Assembly (NCBI RefSeq): GCF_003464595.1 | Contig: NZ_QRZF01000020.1 | Coordinates: 1 to 64,000 of the forward strand | Length of the DNA stretch: 64,000 nt | Direction of reading: 5' to 3' | Origin: Bacteroides intestinalis | Lineage (GTDB): Bacteria > Bacteroidota > Bacteroidia > Bacteroidales > Bacteroidaceae | Shown: in pieces, positions 6,459-13,523 of the stretch | Layout: each line of letters starts with the position of its first letter | Numbering within the stretch: position 1 is the first letter of the stretch | Made by a program: the position numbers and the translations under genes | The notes under the pieces: model-generated | Database searches by the model: none | Told to the model about the DNA's origin: nothing | What the model saw: only the letters and a program-made list of their open reading frames with translations

Positions 6459-6908
6459 ATGAGTAAACAAGAATCAATAAAGGACATCATCAAGTCATAT
6501 CTTGATGAGCGTGCCCGGACAGACGAATTATTTGCAAAGTCTTATGCAAAGAAGAATAAAAGCATCGATGAATGTTGTACCTATATTTTTGGCGAAGCCC
6601 TCAAAAATAGTACTGCTTTTGCATCCAATGCGCAAGGCTGCATGATGGATAATGATGTAGTCTACGGAATGGCAGTCCATTACTATGATGAGGATGATAT
6701 CAAAGTTAATAAGCTGCCGTCAAACGTTAGAACTTCTGCTTCTACTACAACACCAGCCAAGCCGGTTAAGTTAACCGAGGAAGACGAGAAAAAAGCCCGT
6801 GAGGAAGCGATTAAACGCCTGACCGAAGAACAATATGCTATGCTAAAGAAAAAGCCGTCACGGTCAAAGAAAGAGGTTACAGAGGTAGAACAAATGAGTT
6901 TATTCTAA
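6459..6908 (+). CDS. PcfK-like protein
   Basis: A 149-residue protein matching the PcfK family, named after a gene of the enterococcal pCF10 conjugation region. The conserved N-terminal part (SIKDIIKSYLDERARTDELFAKSY...IDECCTYIF) and the phrase VVYGMAVHYYDEDDIKV are visible. The C-terminal third is low-complexity, Lys/Glu-rich and likely coiled coil, ending in the motif EVEQMSLF. QMSLF-like tails bind the DNA polymerase sliding clamp in other proteins, so a clamp-loading or replication link is plausible. It pairs with the PcfJ gene three bases downstream, as in many Bacteroides elements. Confidence 0.85.
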   Translation: MSKQESIKDIIKSYLDERARTDELFAKSYAKKNKSIDECCTYIFGEALKNSTAFASNAQGCMMDNDVVYGMAVHYYDEDDIKVNKLPSNVRTSASTTTPAKPVKLTEEDEKKAREEAIKRLTEEQYAMLKKKPSRSKKEVTEVEQMSLF

Positions 6909-6910
6909 TT

Positions 6911-8260
6911 ATGAAACCGAGAACCAAATTACAGAAAACAGTTTCGGAGCTTAGCAACAAGTTATCTGAAATAACTAATGCACACAAACGCTGGGCAACA
7001 GAACATCTGTTTGCTCATGAAGCGTATAAATGCAAGAATGAATTGTGGTGTTCTGATTGTGGTGGAGCCTGGATAGACACAAACAACAGCGAGTTGGGTG
7101 CTATCATTTTAGGAGATAGTACCGAATGTCCATATTGCCATCATAAGCTAAAGGTAAAGGTAAGCCGGAAGAAGAAAAGTACAGACGAAGTGTATATGTC
7201 TATTCTGCAAGTTGTGGGCGGATTCCAAGTGATAAGGCATGTATTATGCTGTAAATGTGCCTATAAAAAAACGGCCTACACTACCATTTCTTCTCATATT
7301 CGTTACTCTTTTTTTGAAACCGTTCAGGAATGGATCACAGCGGATGGAAAGCGTACTGTCATGGCCAAACCGATGAATATGGGTGGTAACGGATGGATAT
7401 ATTCAAGTCCTTTAAGCATAAAGGATGAATATGGTAGTAATGGCTATTATCATTACGGAGATATCTATGCGATTTATGGGTACTTATACTCCAAAGTAGA
7501 GTTGATATCCGAATTAAAGAAACGAGGTATTAGCAGAAAATTTCCAGATGTTAATCCGTCAAGACTCATATGTTCTCTTTTAAAAGGAGATAACGATGCA
7601 GAGCTTTGCCTAAAGACAGGACAGATGTCAATGCTTAAACACATGTTCAAAGAAGGATATTACCAACTCCGCTATAAGCCTTCCTTTAATATCTGCAACA
7701 GGAATCATTATATTATCAAAGACGCCTCTATGTGGAATGATTATGTCGGCTTGCTATTGTACTTTCACAAGGATGTGCGTAATGCCCATTATGTTTGTCC
7801 CAAGGACCTGAAGACTGAACACGATTTACTTGTGAACAAAAAGAGGGATATTGAGACCAGACAGAGAAGAGAACAGGAGCGGATGGAGAAGATTCGTCAT
7901 GAAAAAGAGCGCAAGGAAAATATCGCCCGGTTTTATAAAAAAATGGAGAAGTTCTTTGGCTTAAAGATTACGGACGGGAGCATCACTATCCGTCCGTTGG
8001 AAAGTGTGACTCAGTTCTACCAGGAGGGTAAAGCAATGCACCATTGCGTATATACGAACGAATATTACAAGCTTAGTGATAGTCTTATCTTGTCGGCCCG
8101 TATTGGGGAAAAACGTATTGAGACAATAGAGGTATCATTGAAGACTTTTGAGATCGTTCAGTCTCGCGGTACTTGTAACAAAAATACTGAGTACCATGAA
8201 CGAATAATTTCTCTTGTGAAAAAGAACATCGGTTTAATCCGTAAAAAGATGGCATCATGA
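6911..8260 (+). CDS. PcfJ-like protein
   Basis: A 449-residue protein of the PcfJ family. Residues about 40-90 contain two CxxC pairs (WCSDCGG and CPYCHHK) that probably form a zinc ribbon, followed by another CCKC. A charged helical linker (residues about 300-345, ETRQRREQERMEKIRHEKERK) leads to the conserved C-terminal PcfJ block with FYQEGKAMHHCVYTNEYY and VQSRGTCNKNTEYHERI. The biochemical role is not established. Pairing with PcfK and location in the replication module suggest a DNA-processing or replication accessory function shared with conjugative elements. Confidence 0.87.
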   Translation: MKPRTKLQKTVSELSNKLSEITNAHKRWATEHLFAHEAYKCKNELWCSDCGGAWIDTNNSELGAIILGDSTECPYCHHKLKVKVSRKKKSTDEVYMSILQVVGGFQVIRHVLCCKCAYKKTAYTTISSHIRYSFFETVQEWITADGKRTVMAKPMNMGGNGWIYSSPLSIKDEYGSNGYYHYGDIYAIYGYLYSKVELISELKKRGISRKFPDVNPSRLICSLLKGDNDAELCLKTGQMSMLKHMFKEGYYQLRYKPSFNICNRNHYIIKDASMWNDYVGLLLYFHKDVRNAHYVCPKDLKTEHDLLVNKKRDIETRQRREQERMEKIRHEKERKENIARFYKKMEKFFGLKITDGSITIRPLESVTQFYQEGKAMHHCVYTNEYYKLSDSLILSARIGEKRIETIEVSLKTFEIVQSRGTCNKNTEYHERIISLVKKNIGLIRKKMAS

Positions 8261-8493
8261 TAGTACTCGGAAGTGACGGTCTGCCTGTTGGCAGAAGGAA
8301 GAACAACTACATGAACATCGATGGAGTATTACATAAGCGTTGCACCCATTGCGGGAAATACTTCCGTCTGAAATATTTTTATCCCTTGAAGTATCGACGT
8401 AATGGAGAAATACATGAGTCTCTACAATCATGGTGTAAGTTCTGCATGGTGGCAGGATGTTGCAAGAGAGCGAAAGAAAAGAGGGAAATATAA
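8257..8493 (+). CDS. Zinc-ribbon hypothetical protein, 78 aa
   Basis: A small basic protein overlapping the end of the PcfJ gene by four bases (ATGA). Cysteines occur as CTHCGKYF and CKFCMVAGCC, a typical double CxxC zinc-ribbon layout seen in phage HNH-like and homing-associated proteins. No nuclease residues are evident. Confidence 0.7.
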   Translation: MIVLGSDGLPVGRRKNNYMNIDGVLHKRCTHCGKYFRLKYFYPLKYRRNGEIHESLQSWCKFCMVAGCCKRAKEKREI

Positions 8494-8544
8494 AGAATCA
8501 GATGGCCTCGTAAATCGCGAAGTCATCTTCAAAACTAATAAGAT

Positions 8545-8844
8545 ATGAAACGATTTAAAGTTGGTGATAAAATCCATTTTGATGGTGAACGAAACGCATA
8601 TACTGTCCGCGCTTGTGATTCAAGGTATCTTATATGTACCAAACCGTTCAATCCTAAAAAGACTGTATTATATACCATTGTCGATTTACAGGAGAAAGTA
8701 CGTGGTACGGAGAATTTAGTCTTTGGGATGGGCTTTGAAACGGACGAACATTGTCAAGAAGCGTTGCAGCGTCTCCAATCCGGGGAAACAGAGATTAGTT
8801 ATCGAAATAGAGTTGGACTTAAATTCAAAATTATAAAGAAATGA
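8545..8844 (+). CDS. Hypothetical early phage protein, 99 aa
   Basis: The N-terminal MKRFKVGDKIHFDGERNAYTVRACDSRYLICTKP looks like a small SH3-like beta-barrel, a fold common in accessory proteins of Bacteroides phages. Its stop overlaps the next ATG (ATGA). No enzymatic motif. Confidence 0.7.
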   Translation: MKRFKVGDKIHFDGERNAYTVRACDSRYLICTKPFNPKKTVLYTIVDLQEKVRGTENLVFGMGFETDEHCQEALQRLQSGETEISYRNRVGLKFKIIKK

Positions 8845-9134
8845 GTAAAAAAGAAAATTTAGTAAAATGGAAAACGGTTGAAACAACTACCCCCATCTTT
8901 CCTGATGGTGCAATCTTTATAAAAGAAGATACATCTATTGAGTTCCCTTTGGCTGTTGTAGCTTTTCCATTTGGGGGGCATGCGAATGGAACGAAAAAAC
9001 AACGAGAGACAGCCAAGTTAATAGCGGCTGCTCCTGAATTATTAAAAGCGTGCCAAGAAGCACTAAAATATGTCTGCGTAGATGAACCTGCCTATGATGT
9101 ATTATGTGATGCAATTAAAAAGGCTACTGAATAA
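8841..9134 (+). CDS. Phage accessory protein with AAPELL motif
   Basis: This 97-residue protein carries the segment AKLIAAAPELLKACQEAL, a signature repeated in small early proteins of many unrelated phages (Eaa-like). The function of that segment is unknown. It overlaps the preceding gene by four bases. Confidence 0.72.
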   Translation: MSKKENLVKWKTVETTTPIFPDGAIFIKEDTSIEFPLAVVAFPFGGHANGTKKQRETAKLIAAAPELLKACQEALKYVCVDEPAYDVLCDAIKKATE

Positions 9135-9165
9135 CCCTCAAAACAATATAGAAAGGAACAAGAAT

Positions 9166-9336
9166 ATGGCAAGAACAATTTATGAAAATATTGGTGTTGA
9201 ATTCGTTTTGGAGGAAGTAGATGAATATGAAGCAAAAATCAAGGTTAATGACAAAACTCTGATTTATATATCCAGAGAACAAGAAACTGAATTTGAGGAA
9301 GAACTTAAAAAGTTATTCGACAAATATAGAATTTAA
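9166..9336 (+). CDS. Hypothetical protein, 56 aa
   Basis: I place the start at 9166 (MARTIYENIG), preceded by a GAAAGGA ribosome-binding site, instead of an in-frame ATG at 9082 that would overlap the previous gene by 53 bases. The product is a small acidic protein with an amphipathic C-terminal helix. Unknown function. Confidence 0.6.
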   Translation: MARTIYENIGVEFVLEEVDEYEAKIKVNDKTLIYISREQETEFEEELKKLFDKYRI

Positions 9337-9411
9337 TTTATAACGGTACAGAAAGGAATAAAAGTGATTAGTGTTTGGTGATAAGTGATTAGCGCCATTC
9401 GGTATATTATT

Positions 9412-9502
9412 TTTTAGACGCGGATGACACAGATAACGCGGATTTAAAAGGCTGCGCTATAAAAGTGGATAAAAAAAAGATCCGTGTCATCTGCGTCTAA
9501 AA
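9412..9502. repeat. Non-coding inverted repeat (dispersed-element-like)
   Basis: Left arm TTTTAGACGCGGATGACAC (9412-9430) and right arm GTGTCATCTGCGTCTAAAA (9484-9502) are complementary over 19 bp with one mismatch. They bracket a 53-bp core containing the related sequence ACGCGGAT. Just upstream, GTGATTAG occurs twice (9363-9370 and 9384-9391). The whole 9337-9535 gap interrupts an otherwise tightly packed operon. It resembles short dispersed palindromic repeats of Bacteroides chromosomes; genome copy number cannot be judged here. Confidence 0.7.
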
Positions 9503-9535
9503 GATTATTTATCATTTAGTTCATAACCGAAAAAA

Positions 9536-9820
9536 ATGAAGCTAAAAGACATAGTAAGCCAATTGGCTAATCGAATAAACCAACCTCATGTAATAGAGTG
9601 CTATTTACGGAAAGTATATGCGAAAGGTTACGAAAATGGGAGAAAAGAATCCCCATGGCATGAAGTCAGTGAGGAGCCGAAGAAAGGTGAGCATATATGT
9701 GTGCAAGTTGGTAGCGGGCACTTAACGTCATGGTTTGCTACATCTAATATCAGAAAAGATTTAGAGGAATATAATGCTATCAGATGGGCGTATGTTTCTG
9801 ATTTAATCAAATCAAGATAA
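9536..9820 (+). CDS. Hypothetical phage protein, DUF551-like
   Basis: This 94-residue protein has the pattern SPWHEVSEEPKKGEHICVQVG...WAYVSDLI, which recalls DUF551-type small phage proteins (a 'W-x-V-x-E-x-P' opening and a closing W). It is the first gene after the inverted-repeat gap. Function unknown. Confidence 0.65.
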   Translation: MKLKDIVSQLANRINQPHVIECYLRKVYAKGYENGRKESPWHEVSEEPKKGEHICVQVGSGHLTSWFATSNIRKDLEEYNAIRWAYVSDLIKSR

Positions 9821-9830
9821 GTGAATAAGT

Positions 9831-10019
9831 ATGAATCAGGAGCAAGTGTGCGGTGAATGTAAGCTGTTTGCCAATGAAGACTCATTCGGCAATGGATGGT
9901 GCGAATTCTATCAGAAGAAGGCTTTCTGTGAGAATGTGGCCTGTGAAGATGGAATAGAGATAATAGAGGGAAAGCTTTCCCTTGATACGGAAGATGATAA
10001 TAGTAACCTTTTAAAATGA
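9831..10019 (+). CDS. Cys-rich small protein upstream of recombinase
   Basis: A 62-residue protein with six cysteines in pairs and singles (CGEC, GWCEFY, AFCENVAC), suggesting a zinc-binding fold. Its TGA stop (10017-10019) lies exactly where the reading frame of the downstream recombinase opens in the +1 frame, which may matter for expression of that gene (see findings). Confidence 0.65.
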   Translation: MNQEQVCGECKLFANEDSFGNGWCEFYQKKAFCENVACEDGIEIIEGKLSLDTEDDNSNLLK

Positions 10020-10134
10020 TATAGTCAAAGCATTACAAGTATTTTCCCCGGTCCCAGCTCGCCCAGCGAGAAAGGACTACATTAACCACTTCCGCCAAGA
10101 GAAACCACTTGAAGGAATCTACTTCACCGGTTTC

Positions 10135-11025
10135 ATGCACGAAGTACTTGAAAAGCGATCCAGACGCAAGTCTGCAAACTATGCAGTAGTCTATGATGCC
10201 ATCATGAAGCATATCGACCAATTCTCTGAGTTGTACGATTGCGACATTTTCACCAATTCGATTACTGAGGAATTTCTGGATGATTTCATAATCTACTTGG
10301 AGAACCAGAATTTAAGGCATAATACAATTGTTGGGTATATCTTAAAGATACAGTCTATGGTACGAAAAGCAAGCCAATACAATTACGCAGTAGATTCAAC
10401 CTATGATGAGATTGATATGCGCCTGGAGGAGACAAACGAGGTGTTCCTTTCGATGAATGAGATCACAAGGATCTATTATTATAAGTTTACTAAGCAAGAT
10501 AAAAGAAAGGCTAAGGAACGTATTAGAGACTTGTTCGTAGTTGGATGTCTTACAGCCTTAAGGTACTCTGATTATTCAACGCTTACTAAAGACAACCTTC
10601 AAAATGGATACATAGTAAAGCGCACGAAGAAAACCAATGTAGACGTAAAGGTGCCGGTTCATGATTATGTGAAAGAAATCTTTGCGAAGTACAGCGGGAA
10701 TATACCAAGTGAACTTTGCATTCAGTACTTTAATAAGTACTTGAAGATTATCATGCGAGAAATTGGATTAAACGATAAGATTACATTCTCCTATACCCAA
10801 GGCGGAAAACTGGTAACTGTTACCAGTGAAAAATGGGAATTGATAAGCAGTCATACAGCTCGCCGATCAGCAGCAACGAATATGTACCTTACCGGTCGGA
10901 TGAAGACCTTAGAGATAATGAAACTCACCGGCCATCGAACCGAACAGAACTTCTTCCGATACATTCGCCTAACAGGAGAAGACACCGCACGTTCTATCAG
11001 TGGTGATATGTTTTTCAGAAAGTAA
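10135..11025 (+). CDS. Internal tyrosine recombinase (second recombinase)
   Basis: The 296 residues from this ATG form a tyrosine site-specific recombinase. Residues about 20-110 are the SAM-like core-binding domain. The catalytic domain shows Arg in LTALRYSDYS, HTARR (His-x-x-Arg), the LTGHR histidine and the nucleophile Tyr in FFRYIR, so the set is complete. Coding-quality sequence continues in frame upstream to 10015 (DYINHFRQEKPLEGIYFTGF precedes the ATG) but holds no ATG, GTG or TTG, so 10135 is only the first canonical start and probably truncates the N-terminus. It lies amid early genes, far from the tRNA-proximal integrase, and may resolve or invert phage DNA instead of integrating it. 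Confidence 0.85.
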   Translation: MHEVLEKRSRRKSANYAVVYDAIMKHIDQFSELYDCDIFTNSITEEFLDDFIIYLENQNLRHNTIVGYILKIQSMVRKASQYNYAVDSTYDEIDMRLEETNEVFLSMNEITRIYYYKFTKQDKRKAKERIRDLFVVGCLTALRYSDYSTLTKDNLQNGYIVKRTKKTNVDVKVPVHDYVKEIFAKYSGNIPSELCIQYFNKYLKIIMREIGLNDKITFSYTQGGKLVTVTSEKWELISSHTARRSAATNMYLTGRMKTLEIMKLTGHRTEQNFFRYIRLTGEDTARSISGDMFFRK

Positions 11026-11045
11026 TAACTAATAAAAAAATAAAG

Positions 11046-11276
11046 ATGCAGAATAAAAGGGATAAGAAACGTAAAGGTCCGGTAGAAGAAAGTAAGCCGG
11101 ATACTACTAAGAATATAGAAAACCTTGACGAAATCATTGCCAGGCAACGGGAAAGAGAAAAGAATCTCTGTCCCGTCCGGGTGTCAGGTACAACCGTGAT
11201 CTATGTCACAAAGAGTAAAGCCACCCGGCAATATGCGGAAGAGTATAAACGTGATAAATTGATGAGGCTTAAATAA
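11046..11276 (+). CDS. Basic hypothetical protein, 76 aa
   Basis: A lysine/arginine-rich protein with a disordered N-terminal third (NKRDKKRKGPVEESK) and a more ordered C-terminal half. Its last base overlaps the start of the ribbon-helix-helix gene. It could bind nucleic acid; no family recognised. Confidence 0.6.
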   Translation: MQNKRDKKRKGPVEESKPDTTKNIENLDEIIARQREREKNLCPVRVSGTTVIYVTKSKATRQYAEEYKRDKLMRLK

Positions 11277-11461
11277 TGAAGAAGAAAAGAATATCAATCC
11301 GATTTGATGACCGTACACTAATGCTATTAGAAGAATTATCCGGTAAGACAAGTGCTAAAGTCTCCGTAGTTGTTCGTTCATTAGTGATGAAAGGGCTTAA
11401 CGACATAGTGGACGATGCAGGAAATTTAAAACTTGATGAGAAACCGATACAAGAACAGTAA
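11276..11461 (+). CDS. Ribbon-helix-helix regulator
   Basis: A 61-residue protein with the Arc/MetJ layout: a basic beta-strand (KKRISIRFDD), helix A (RTLMLLEELSGKT) and helix B (KVSVVVRSLVMKGLNDIV). Such proteins bind DNA as dimers and commonly repress their own operon or a partner toxin. No toxin neighbour is evident, so a role in middle/late gene timing is more likely. It overlaps the next gene by 26 bases. Confidence 0.75.
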   Translation: MKKKRISIRFDDRTLMLLEELSGKTSAKVSVVVRSLVMKGLNDIVDDAGNLKLDEKPIQEQ

Positions 11462-11765
11462 GTATTATCCGGTTATTGCTGGAAGCATAGCCCGCAATTA
11501 TGATAAACTGCGGGCCTTATGCTTCCGACAGGTAACTGGGTATTTTGATTCCCGAAGCCATGAAGATATCTTTCAGGACACAGTTCTGTACGTTATTCAA
11601 GATGAAGAATCCTTGAAATGTACTACTGATGAAGATCTGGTAAAACATTTTCTTCATCGCTACCGGATGATAGAGTTTCAGACAATAAGAGATGCCCAAC
11701 AACTAAAGAAAATACCCTATGCCGACTATATACAAGCCAAAGAAGAAACAGCCGAAAGACAATAG
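11436..11765 (+). CDS. Sigma-like phage protein
   Basis: A 109-residue protein whose segment RSHEDIFQDTVLYVIQDEES resembles sigma-70 region 2 (consensus DAEDLVQETFLRV), with a preceding helix IARNYDKLRALCFRQ. It lacks a region 4, so it would be a truncated sigma factor or anti-sigma-like decoy. I start it at ATG 11436; the codon before is TTG. Standing just before the packaging genes, it could redirect host polymerase to late genes, but this is inference. Confidence 0.6.
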   Translation: MRNRYKNSKYYPVIAGSIARNYDKLRALCFRQVTGYFDSRSHEDIFQDTVLYVIQDEESLKCTTDEDLVKHFLHRYRMIEFQTIRDAQQLKKIPYADYIQAKEETAERQ

Positions 11766-12021
11766 CCAATACAATGCCGAGCGACGGAAGATATATAACT
11801 CTGAACGCTGGCGCCGGTTGCGTGCGTGGAAATTGGCATGTAATCCACTATGTGAACTATGCTTGAAAGAAAATAAAACGGTGCCGGCTGAAGACATTCA
11901 CCATATCATTTCATTTATGAGCACGGATGATCCACAGCAACGGTTATTCCTTGCCTATGATTATGACAACCTGATGAGTCTTTGTAAGCAATGTCATCAA
12001 AAGATCCACAACAAATTATAG
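11719..12021 (+). CDS. HNH endonuclease
   Basis: A 100-residue HNH protein with zinc-binding CELC and CKQC pairs, the motif DIHHIISF (first catalytic His pair), NLMSLCKQCHQKIH (Asn and final His). HNH proteins next to terminase are often required for DNA packaging by HK97-like phages, where they assist terminase cleavage. It overlaps the upstream gene by 47 bases and is separated from terS by the opposing two-gene unit. Confidence 0.9.
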   Translation: MPTIYKPKKKQPKDNSQYNAERRKIYNSERWRRLRAWKLACNPLCELCLKENKTVPAEDIHHIISFMSTDDPQQRLFLAYDYDNLMSLCKQCHQKIHNKL

Positions 12022-12423
12022 ACTATCCAGATGTTCCCTGAAATCCCGGTTCAATTCATACGTCAGGAAATAATAAAAGAACGTTGCCCGCATAGGTTTG
12101 GACAGCTCACGTTTACCAGACATGATAAGGCTCAAAGAAGAACGATCAATAGCTAATTGCTTTATTAGATCATTCCTCTTTATGCCAAACTCCTGCATCT
12201 TACTTTCTATCCATTCAACTGTAATATCATCTACATTCAAAGAATACGCCACCGGGATAATCTTTGAATCTGGATACAGTTCTTTCCCCCGTTCAATGAG
12301 CTGCTTTTGGTTCAGTATATACCCGTTGATCAGCCTTGCCTGAGTAACTTTTACCGTACCGTCTTCCAATGGTTCAATATCTATCCCCATTCTTCTGTAA
12401 CCATTAATAAATTCTTTTTCCAT
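12016..12423 (-). CDS. XRE-family regulator, possible antitoxin
   Basis: This 135-residue protein has a C-terminal helix-turn-helix (residues about 78-125: ESKMQEFGIKRNDLIKQLAIDRSSLSLIMSGKRELSKPM) after an N-terminal domain of unknown fold. HTH at the C-terminus with an upstream partner gene 46 bp away resembles HigBA/MqsRA-style arrangements. The likely operators are the two TTTGC-N5-GCAAA palindromes at 12870 and 12901. It converges on the HNH gene, overlapping by six bases. Confidence 0.8.
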   Translation of the reverse strand: MEKEFINGYRRMGIDIEPLEDGTVKVTQARLINGYILNQKQLIERGKELYPDSKIIPVAYSLNVDDITVEWIESKMQEFGIKRNDLIKQLAIDRSSLSLIMSGKRELSKPMRATFFYYFLTYELNRDFREHLDSL

Positions 12424-12469
12424 ACTATTTCTATTTTAGAAAAGAAAGAAAAAGCAAGGGGCGAACCCC

Positions 12470-12814
12470 TTACTTAATTCTAATCTCTTTTACGTTTGTC
12501 ATATCGTAGATTGCAAGTTGATTGTTTTTCTTTGCGAACTCTATCGCCTTGTCAATCTCCGAGTTTTTAAAGACCTTTACGCTGTCGAAGTAGTAACGTT
12601 CGCTTTCGGTATCGAACCATCCGCCAACCGTCTTACTATGTTCTAAAGCATGATTAATAACTCCGTTTAAACTCTCTTTTCCGAAACTGTTTTGCGTTTC
12701 TTGATACGCCACTGAAATTCCGTACTTAACAGGTTTCATTGTCTCAATGTTAAGAGTAAAACCATCAGGATTGATTAGTGAGTATTCCCAAACTCCATCG
12801 ATTAATTGTTTCAT
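12470..12814 (-). CDS. Hypothetical protein of mobile-element family, partner of XRE regulator
   Basis: A 114-residue protein starting at MKQLIDGVWEYSL. A longer in-frame start at 12955 would run through the promoter and operators and is rejected. The segments ISVAYQETQNSFG, HSKTVGGWFDTESERYYFDS and NNQLAIYDMTN are characteristic of a family I associate with Bacteroides mobile elements, but no function is known to me. Together with the downstream XRE protein it forms a self-contained leftward operon. Confidence 0.75.
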   Translation of the reverse strand: MKQLIDGVWEYSLINPDGFTLNIETMKPVKYGISVAYQETQNSFGKESLNGVINHALEHSKTVGGWFDTESERYYFDSVKVFKNSEIDKAIEFAKKNNQLAIYDMTNVKEIRIK

Positions 12815-12852
12815 AATGTCAAATGATTTAAAGCCCCTTGCTTTAACTGTTA

Positions 12853-12915
12853 CAAAGATAATGCATTTATTTGCTTTACGCAAACTTTTAACAAATAATG
12901 TTTGCTTTACGCAAA
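12853..12915 (-). promoter_or_regulatory. Promoter with twin operators for the leftward two-gene unit
   Basis: On the minus strand TATCTTTG (12853-12860) and TTTG (12881-12884) are separated by 20 bp, an excellent Bacteroides promoter. The palindrome TTTGCTTTACGCAAA occurs twice, at 12870-12884 (covering the -33 box) and 12901-12915, exactly 31 bp apart, i.e. about three helical turns. Confidence 0.8.
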
Positions 12916-13098
12916 TAAATAGGGATTTCCCTATTTTATCTTTTCCGTGGAACAAAGTGTTAAAATCTCGTGGAACATCAGGGAGGGGATAGGGGTATTT
13001 TTTTTCAGGGTTTTGACTTCCGAAACCTCGCCCAACCCTTCTTCACACGCACGCCACTTTTTCAAATTTTGAATTTGTTAATTTATTAACACTGTTTC

Positions 13099-13121
13099 TG
13101 TCCGACAATAAAATGGTTAGT
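13099..13121 (+). repeat. Dispersed boundary motif, copy A (terS start)
   Basis: TGTCCGACA (13099-13107), six bases, TGGTTAGT (13114-13121). The motif spans the start codon of the terminase small subunit (ATG at 13113). The same motif with the same six-base spacing recurs at 15145, 16408 and 26584. Confidence 0.75.
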
Positions 13122-13523
13122 CAGAAAAATCTAATCAATATGGTAAAGTTTAATATGCCCGATGGATTATCGGAAGAAACGCAGAAATTTATGCGGGATG
13201 TAGTCAAGGAACTAAATAAAAGAAAGATTATACAAAGCATTGATTTGGGAGCACTCCGAATGCTCGCTACCAGTTACGAGATGTATTTACAGGCTACGGA
13301 TATTTTGCTTGCTGATGGTCCTGTTGTTATGATCAAATATGAAAGGGCCGCCAATCCCGCACAGAATATTGCGACTAAAAATTATGCCCAGGTGATGAAG
13401 ATCATGACAGAGTATGGCCTGACCATTAAAAGCAGGGGAAATATCAAGGAAATGAAATCAGATAAGGAAGAAGAATCTCCATTGGACAAGTTTATCAAAA
13501 AGGCTCCGGGGAAAAAGAGATGA
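13113..13523 (+). CDS. terS: Terminase small subunit, P27 family
   Basis: A 136-residue protein resembling P27-type small terminases, which recognise the packaging site and load the large subunit. It is helical and basic, with the conserved-looking block ALRMLATSYEMYLQATDILLADGP and a Lys-rich C-terminus. The last four bases overlap terL, as usual. Copy A of the dispersed motif lies across its start. Confidence 0.85.
   Translation: MVSQKNLINMVKFNMPDGLSEETQKFMRDVVKELNKRKIIQSIDLGALRMLATSYEMYLQATDILLADGPVVMIKYERAANPAQNIATKNYAQVMKIMTEYGLTIKSRGNIKEMKSDKEEESPLDKFIKKAPGKKR

Noticed and set aside
11276..11765. Ribbon-helix-helix protein and its overlapping neighbour as a toxin-antitoxin pair
   Set aside because: The neighbour resembles sigma region 2, not a known toxin, and both are part of the phage operon without their own promoter.
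12815..12955. N-terminal extension of the hypothetical protein in the leftward unit
   Set aside because: The extension overlaps its own promoter and both operator palindromes.
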